Source: a virus
Strand: one strand, 5' to 3'
IMG/VR virus record: IMGVR_UViG_3300031951_001057
Coordinates: 1 to 26,268 of that record
Length of the DNA stretch: 26,268 bases
Shown: piece by piece, positions 23,017-26,268 of the stretch
How the letters are laid out: every line of letters starts with the position of its first letter
How positions within the stretch are numbered: the stretch's first letter is position 1
Program-made: the position numbers and the translations under genes
Notes under the pieces: model-generated
Told to the model about the DNA's origin: nothing
Databases searched by the model: none
What the model saw: the letters and a program-made list of their open reading frames with translations, nothing else

Positions 23017-23325
23017 ATGGAAGAAGATAAGCTAGAGTATTATTTGTCCATAGGGGCAATAGAAGTTGTAGGCGTTGACGAAAGTGGAGAGATGATATTT
23101 TCCATGACCGAAGAATGTAAAGATCTTGCTCCTGAATTATGGGAGGCGCATCAACAACACGTTGATGAAACATTAATTCAGCTTTTAGAAAAAGGTTTAA
23201 TAAATGTTACTTACAATGAAGATCTTCAGGCAATAATTGAAATATCTGAAGAAGGTAAAGAAGAAATTAAAAAAATGGGTCTAATCGAGTTCCCCTACAA
23301 TGAAAAAGATATTCCAAATAATTAG
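23017..23325 (+). CDS. Unknown acidic 102-residue protein between tRNAs
   Basis: A strongly acidic protein starting MEEDKLEYYLSIGAIEVVGV, with helices (HQQHVDETLIQLLEKGLI) and a beta strand pair. I do not recognise it. AAGGAG precedes the ATG, only 12 bases after tRNA-Met, and its TAG stop ends exactly 1 base before tRNA-Arg. It may be a host-directed or virion-assembly protein; no evidence decides. Confidence 0.65.
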   Translation: MEEDKLEYYLSIGAIEVVGVDESGEMIFSMTEECKDLAPELWEAHQQHVDETLIQLLEKGLINVTYNEDLQAIIEISEEGKEEIKKMGLIEFPYNEKDIPNN

Positions 23326-23401
23326 GCCTTTGTAGCTCAGAGGACAGAGCAGGACTCTTCTAAGGTCTTGGCCGCAGGTTCGACTCCTGCCAAAGGCGCC
23401 A
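23326..23401 (+). tRNA. tRNA-Arg (TCT)
   Basis: Acceptor GCCTTTG with CAAAGGC, D stem GCTC/GAGC, anticodon stem GGACT/GGTCT with loop CTTCTAA (anticodon TCT at 23359-23361), T arm GCAGG/CCTGC, discriminator G and encoded CCA (23399-23401). It reads AGA and AGG, the main arginine codons of the tail genes. It abuts the preceding stop codon with no gap. Confidence 0.92.
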
Positions 23402-23402
23402 T

Positions 23403-23476
23403 GCGGGTGTTGCATAATGGTAGTGCTTCTGCCTTCCAAGCAGACAGTGCCAGTTCGATTCTGGTCACCCGCTCCA
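23403..23476 (+). tRNA. tRNA-Gly (TCC)
   Basis: Acceptor GCGGGTG with CACCCGC, D stem GCAT/GTGC, anticodon stem TCTGC/GCAGA with loop CTTCCAA (anticodon TCC at 23435-23437), T arm GCCAG/CTGGT, discriminator T and encoded CCA. It reads GGA and GGG; GGA is the prevalent glycine codon in the fibre genes. One base separates it from tRNA-Arg, so the two are probably cotranscribed. Confidence 0.92.
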
Positions 23477-23482
23477 AATTAT

Positions 23483-23517
23483 GATATAATTATTGCAGGA
23501 TGCCCATTAGGGATCCT
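23483..23517 (+). promoter_or_regulatory. Promoter and 5' stem-loop for hsp20
   Basis: TGATATAAT (TATAAT at 23485-23490) with a weak -35 candidate, TGGTCA, in the tRNA-Gly 3' arm, 17 bases upstream. Start near 23497, exactly where a hairpin begins: AGGAT(G)CCC (23497-23505) with GGGATCCT (23510-23517), loop ATTA, one bulged base. The stem could protect the mRNA 5' end. Confidence 0.6.
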
Positions 23518-23549
23518 AAATTAATTTATTCGCTTGAAGGAGGAATAAA

Positions 23550-23975
23550 ATGGTAACAACACATTTTGCATGGGACCTTTTTAAGGACCCATTTTTTATT
23601 GGATTCGATAGGGCTCTTGACACATGGAATCATGTTCAAACAGTATCAAGTGCAACTAATTATCCACCATATAACGTAATCAAAGTAGACGAAGACAACT
23701 TTGTTGTTGAATTAGCAGTCGCTGGATTTAGCAAAACAGATATTGATGTATCTACAGCAGACGGCAAGCTTACAGTAAAGGGAGAATTGAAGACGGAGGA
23801 TAACGATTCGAAGTTTATTCACCGTGGAATTGCTGCCCGTAAATTTACTCGTGAGTGGGCGCTTGGTGAGTATATGGAAGTAAAGGCTGCGGAACTAAAA
23901 GATGGAATGCTTACAATTAGTATTGAACGCATTCTTCCAGAAGAGAAAAAGCCTAAGACCATTAAGGTCAAGTAA
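23550..23975 (+). CDS. hsp20: Hsp20 small heat-shock protein (IbpA-like)
   Basis: A 141-residue alpha-crystallin-domain chaperone. An aromatic N-terminus (AWDLFKDPFFIGFDRALD) is followed by the conserved YPPYNVI, VVELAVAGF, KLTVKGE, FIHRGIAARKFTREWALG and LKDGMLTISIER segments, and a C-terminal IKVK tail with the I-x-V motif used in oligomer assembly. Such chaperones hold unfolding proteins; phages carry them probably to aid capsid assembly. It has a very strong Shine-Dalgarno (GAAGGAGG, 23536-23543), its own promoter and a stem-loop leader, so it should be highly expressed. Confidence 0.92.
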   Translation: MVTTHFAWDLFKDPFFIGFDRALDTWNHVQTVSSATNYPPYNVIKVDEDNFVVELAVAGFSKTDIDVSTADGKLTVKGELKTEDNDSKFIHRGIAARKFTREWALGEYMEVKAAELKDGMLTISIERILPEEKKPKTIKVK

Positions 23976-23978
23976 TAG

Positions 23979-23984
23979 TATAAT
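23979..23984 (+). promoter_or_regulatory. -10 box upstream of the structured leader
   Basis: TATAAT at 23979-23984, 3 bases after the hsp20 stop. No strong -35 at 17 bases and no extended TG, so it is less certain than others. Start would be near 23990-23991, the first base of the structured RNA. Confidence 0.45.
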
Positions 23985-23989
23985 ATAAA

Positions 23990-24121
23990 CCTGCACCCCG
24001 TCACTGGGGAGTCGCAGATTTGGGCATCGCTGCCCAGGATAGTCGGGGGAGACAGCGACTTAAAATAACTGGAATGGTCCTGAGCATGACTATAAACTGC
24101 TCATCAAAATTAAGGAGAATT
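23990..24121 (+). promoter_or_regulatory. Structured RNA leader upstream of the nuclease gene, unknown class
   Basis: A 132-base non-coding stretch, GC-richer than its surroundings, full of helices: CTGC/GCAG around CCCC/GGGG (23991-24017); TGGGCA with TGCCCA (24021-24036, loop TCGC); GTC/GAC (24042-24053); a competing long-range AGTCGC (24010-24015) with GCGACT (24055-24060); and TGAGCA with TGCTCA (24081-24103). CCCC (23996-23999) could also pair with GGGGG (24045-24049), giving alternative folds as in a switch. A plain unstructured stretch then leads to the ribosome site. Riboswitch, thermosensor or separate small RNA are all possible; I cannot match it to a named class. Confidence 0.55.
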
Positions 24122-24529
24122 ATGTTTGAATACAGAGTAAAGCAAGTAACAAAGATAGTGGATGGAGATACTATTGATGTTGACATTGATTTAGGATTCA
24201 GCATCTCCTATTCACAAAGACTCAGATTAGCTGGGATTGATACCCCAGAGTCTAGAACTACAGATAAATTTGAAAAAACTTTAGGGATTGAGTCAAAAGA
24301 TTATCTTAAATCTAAATTCAAAGATGCAAAAGATATTGTAGTAAAAACAGAAAAGCCAGACAGCTCAGAAAAGTACGGCAGAATTTTAGGTTGGGTATAC
24401 CTCGATGGAAATATAAAATCTGTAAACGAACAAATGATTGAAGACGGGTATGCATGGGGATATATGGGAGAGACTAAGGTAAAAGATTTTGCCGCCTTGG
24501 CTGAAAAGAGAAAAAAGAGCGGTAAATAA
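24122..24529 (+). CDS. Thermonuclease (staphylococcal-nuclease-like)
   Basis: A 135-residue Ca-dependent-type nuclease of the SNase family. VVDGDTIDV-type start (KIVDGDTIDVDIDLG), LRLAGIDTPESR with the catalytic Arg and Glu, and SEKYGRILGWVYLDG with the second catalytic Arg are all present, then SVNEQMIEDGYAW. There is no signal peptide, so it would act inside the cell, probably on host DNA or on nucleotide recycling. ATG 24122 is 4 bases after AAGGAG; a longer frame from 24020 would start inside the structured RNA and is rejected. It is coupled to the next gene by TAATG. Confidence 0.88.
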   Translation: MFEYRVKQVTKIVDGDTIDVDIDLGFSISYSQRLRLAGIDTPESRTTDKFEKTLGIESKDYLKSKFKDAKDIVVKTEKPDSSEKYGRILGWVYLDGNIKSVNEQMIEDGYAWGYMGETKVKDFAALAEKRKKSGK

Positions 24530-25536
24530 TGCAAGAGGCTTTATGCTATGACGATGTATTAATACGTCCTGCAGATTTTAGTATTGTAAATACTAGATCA
24601 ATAGCCAATTTGTCTATGACATTAGGAAACCCAAATAACCCAGAGGCCTGGTTGACGTTGGGGTTTCCAATAATGGTTGCTCCTATGGAATACATTAGTA
24701 GTGTAAAAATAATAAATGCAATAAAGTCTGAAGGCGGATTAGGATTTGTTCAAAGGCATCAAGAAGAAGAACAAAAATTTAAACAATATTCTGAGCTAAT
24801 AAATGGATCGGGATTTTCTATAAATTTATTTCAGGCAAATAATTCAGAGTTTGTTAAAAGATTAGTTGATTTAGATGTTAAAGTAATATTAATAGACACG
24901 GCACTAGGCCATACAGATGTTGCTATTAATGCGGTAAAAAATTTAAGAAAAAATGTTCCTAACAGTACCCATATAATATCTGGCAATGTTTCTTCATATA
25001 ATGCTTATAAAGCATTAATGGAAGCAGGAGCTGATTCAGTTAGAGTTGGAATAGGCGGAGGCGCAGCCTGCATGACTAGAGTTAAAACTGGCTTTGGATT
25101 TCCAGTACTTTCTTCTGTTATGGAAATATATGAAAAGGTTAAAGACGATAAGGTAAACGGAATAATTGCTGACGGAGGAATAAATAATAACGGAGATATT
25201 GTAAAAGCTTTTGTTGCAGGCGCAAGATCAGTAATGATGGGATCTTTATTTGCTGGACATAAAGAGTGTGACGGTGCTCCAGGTGCTTTTAGAGGCTTAG
25301 CTTCAGAAGGAATACAGATAAAGATGGGCACTAAAAATCCTTATTCGGAAGGCGAAGAGGGAAAGGTTATGTTAAAAGGAAACGTCATGGATACAATAAA
25401 AGATATAAAAAATTCAATTAGTAGCGGCTGTTCTTATGGGGGAGTCGTAAATCTTTCTGATCTTTCTAAAAATGTTCAGTTTATAAAAGTTTCTAGATCG
25501 ACTATGTCAGAGTCTAACCATAGGCTGGAGAAATAA
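24529..25536 (+). CDS. GMP reductase / IMP dehydrogenase family enzyme
   Basis: A 335-residue TIM-barrel enzyme of purine metabolism, without the CBS domain pair of most IMP dehydrogenases, so closer to GMP reductase in layout. CYDDVLIRP marks the N-terminus; the catalytic loop is GIGGGAACMTR (Cys181), then TGFGFPVLSS, IIADGGINNNGDIVKAF, SVMMGSLFAGHKE and FRGLAS. AGHKE resembles GMP reductase more than the AGTEE of IMP dehydrogenase. The loop departs from the usual GIGPGSxCTTR. It would convert between GMP and IMP or IMP and XMP. Coupled on both sides (TAATG). Confidence 0.8.
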   Translation: MQEALCYDDVLIRPADFSIVNTRSIANLSMTLGNPNNPEAWLTLGFPIMVAPMEYISSVKIINAIKSEGGLGFVQRHQEEEQKFKQYSELINGSGFSINLFQANNSEFVKRLVDLDVKVILIDTALGHTDVAINAVKNLRKNVPNSTHIISGNVSSYNAYKALMEAGADSVRVGIGGGAACMTRVKTGFGFPVLSSVMEIYEKVKDDKVNGIIADGGINNNGDIVKAFVAGARSVMMGSLFAGHKECDGAPGAFRGLASEGIQIKMGTKNPYSEGEEGKVMLKGNVMDTIKDIKNSISSGCSYGGVVNLSDLSKNVQFIKVSRSTMSESNHRLEK

Positions 25537-25721
25537 TGCCAATTTACGAGTATAAGTGCGAATGTTCTCCAAACAGTATTGTTCCTAAAGAAAGATCAAT
25601 AACTTCTGCAGAACCTATATACCTGTGTAATGAATGTGGTAAAAGACTACAAAGACACTACGGTGGGTTTGGTATTCAGTTTAAAGGTAATGGTTTTTAC
25701 AAAACAGACAATCCTAAATAG
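25536..25721 (+). CDS. FmdB-like zinc-ribbon protein
   Basis: A 61-residue protein starting MPIYEYKCEC with a second CNECGK; the C-terminus FGIQFKGNGFYKTDNPK matches the FmdB family end (FxGxGFYxTD). FmdB proteins are small zinc ribbons named as putative regulators. It is the last of the nuclease/GMPR/FmdB run, joined by TAATG. The first cysteine pair is C-x-C rather than CxxC, so the zinc site may be altered. Confidence 0.75.
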   Translation: MPIYEYKCECSPNSIVPKERSITSAEPIYLCNECGKRLQRHYGGFGIQFKGNGFYKTDNPK

Positions 25722-25727
25722 TTCAAT

Positions 25728-25763
25728 GATATAATTAACTAAACAAGCAAACAGTTTGTTTAG
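25728..25763 (+). promoter_or_regulatory. Promoter and leader hairpin for secreted protein
   Basis: TGATATAAT (TATAAT at 25730-25735) without a clear -35. Start near 25742. A hairpin, CTAAACAA (25739-25746) with TTGTTTAG (25756-25763), lies at the 5' end and overlaps the ribosome site TAGGAG (25761-25766), so the fold could limit translation. Confidence 0.55.
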
Positions 25764-25772
25764 GAGTTATAG

Positions 25773-26268
25773 TTGACTAGGACTAAAGCATGGAGATTAT
25801 CATTAACATTCATTTTAATGTTTGGATGGCTATTTCTCACACCTGCTTATAGCGATGATCCACTTTCAGTTGCCGCTCAAGAGATAGCGGAACTAAACGA
25901 AAAGGTAACAAATCTTACAGAAGAGGCCGATACTAGAGCCTTAATAGACATAGCAGAAGACAAATACGATGCAGCAGTTGCCGCCAAAACGGCAAGAGAT
26001 ACTGCATATCAACAATATGATGCAGCAGTTACTGCAGAAGACACAGCATTTTCTGAAAAAACAACAGCTCAGGCAGCAGTAGATGGGCAAACAGTTACAG
26101 TAGCCACAGCCCTAACTAATAAGAATAACGCTCAAGATGCCCTTGATATAGCAAACATAAATCTATCTACAGCACAGTCATATATACAAGGTGGAGTAGG
26201 ACTTGAATATACTGTTTATCACTTGTTAAGAGACGGCTATGTTAATGGACAGCATATAGCAGTACCTG
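25773..26268 (+). CDS. Secreted coiled-coil protein, 3' end outside window
   Basis: A TTG start 6 bases after TAGGAG gives at least 165 residues running off the right edge. The N-terminus is a signal peptide: basic TRTKAWR, hydrophobic LSLTFILMFGWLFL, then TPAYS before DD, a likely signal peptidase I site. About 110 residues of alanine-rich heptad-like sequence follow (AAVAAKTARDTAYQQYDAAV, AEDTAFSEKTTAQAAVDG, NNAQDALDIANINLSTAQS), predicted coiled coil, ending at GGVGLEYTVYHLLRDGYV, the start of a new domain. Export through the host membrane is unusual for a phage protein. A surface, host-interaction or lysis-related role is inferred; the missing C-terminus would decide. Confidence 0.75.
   Translation, partial: MTRTKAWRLSLTFILMFGWLFLTPAYSDDPLSVAAQEIAELNEKVTNLTEEADTRALIDIAEDKYDAAVAAKTARDTAYQQYDAAVTAEDTAFSEKTTAQAAVDGQTVTVATALTNKNNAQDALDIANINLSTAQSYIQGGVGLEYTVYHLLRDGYVNGQHIAVP

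Noticed and set aside
24000-24060. Cobalamin riboswitch, from GTCACTG and AGTCGGGGGAGAC segments
   Set aside because: The segments look like parts of the B12 box region, but the long conserved core upstream is absent and the length is too short. Left as an unknown structured RNA.
6448-24061. Shared AGTCGC/GCGACTT arms between the hairpin at 6448 and the leader at 24010-24061
   Set aside because: Seven-base identity is easily due to chance at this distance and the surrounding structures differ; noted only in case of antisense pairing.
24020-24121. Longer N-terminus of the nuclease from 24020
   Set aside because: It would begin within the structured RNA; the ATG at 24122 has a strong ribosome site and matches the family start.

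Overview
The window is an AT-rich segment of a tailed double-stranded DNA phage genome. Every gene I can support lies on the + strand. Genes are packed with 1-4 base start/stop overlaps (TAATG, ATGA) and a few longer overlaps. The most likely host is an actinobacterium: several promoters put the -10 box so close to the ATG that the mRNA would be leaderless, the phage carries a DnaE-type (family C) polymerase with a complete PHP domain, and the set of small zinc-ribbon and HTH genes, Cas4-like exonuclease and RecA resembles actinophages. A freshwater actinobacterial host would fit the low GC, but that is inference. Both ends are cut: the first tail gene and the last, secreted, gene run off the window.

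Layout. (1) 1-6404 is the end of the virion module: a tail/baseplate protein, two accessory tail proteins, a 983-residue fibre with fibronectin-III-like domains and a C-terminal S74 self-cleaving chaperone, a small coiled-coil protein and a small probable virion protein. (2) 6405-6489 is a compact control region holding a near-consensus promoter, a 10-bp dyad over the -10 box, and an intrinsic-terminator-like hairpin. (3) 6490-10963 starts the early/replication region: calcineurin-like phosphoesterase, zinc-ribbon, HTH and one-finger microproteins, a DnaB-like helicase and a DnaG-like primase. (4) 11015-17358 holds a single-strand DNA-binding protein, DNA polymerase III alpha, a MazG-like pyrophosphohydrolase, RecA and a small resolvase-like nuclease. 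(5) 17345-20316 has tiny membrane proteins (one XapX-like), a Cas4-like exonuclease, a RuvC-like resolvase, HTH and zinc proteins, and a DUF1599-like protein. (6) 20348-22676 encodes terminase small and large subunits. (7) 22932-23476 has three tRNA genes (Met-CAT, Arg-TCT, Gly-TCC). (8) 23550-25721 is an accessory block: Hsp20, thermonuclease behind a structured leader, a GMP reductase/IMP dehydrogenase-family enzyme and an FmdB-like zinc ribbon. (9) From 25773 a signal-peptide-bearing, alanine-rich coiled-coil protein begins.

How it works together. The phage carries much of its own fork machinery (helicase, primase, SSB, polymerase with probable built-in proofreading) plus recombination and branch-resolution functions (RecA, Cas4-like exonuclease, two resolvase candidates) that could feed concatemers to the terminase. 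MazG, the GMPR/IMPDH-like enzyme and the thermonuclease point to reworking of host nucleotide pools and DNA. The Arg-TCT and Gly-TCC tRNAs match the AGA and GGA codons that dominate the fibre genes.

The least explained parts are the structured RNA leader at 23990-24121, the promoter/dyad/terminator cluster at 6409-6470, the contrast between leaderless and hairpin-first transcripts, the pair of tiny membrane proteins, and the secreted protein at the right edge. No stretch over 300 bases lacks a gene. All family calls are from reading motifs by eye; no database search was run.
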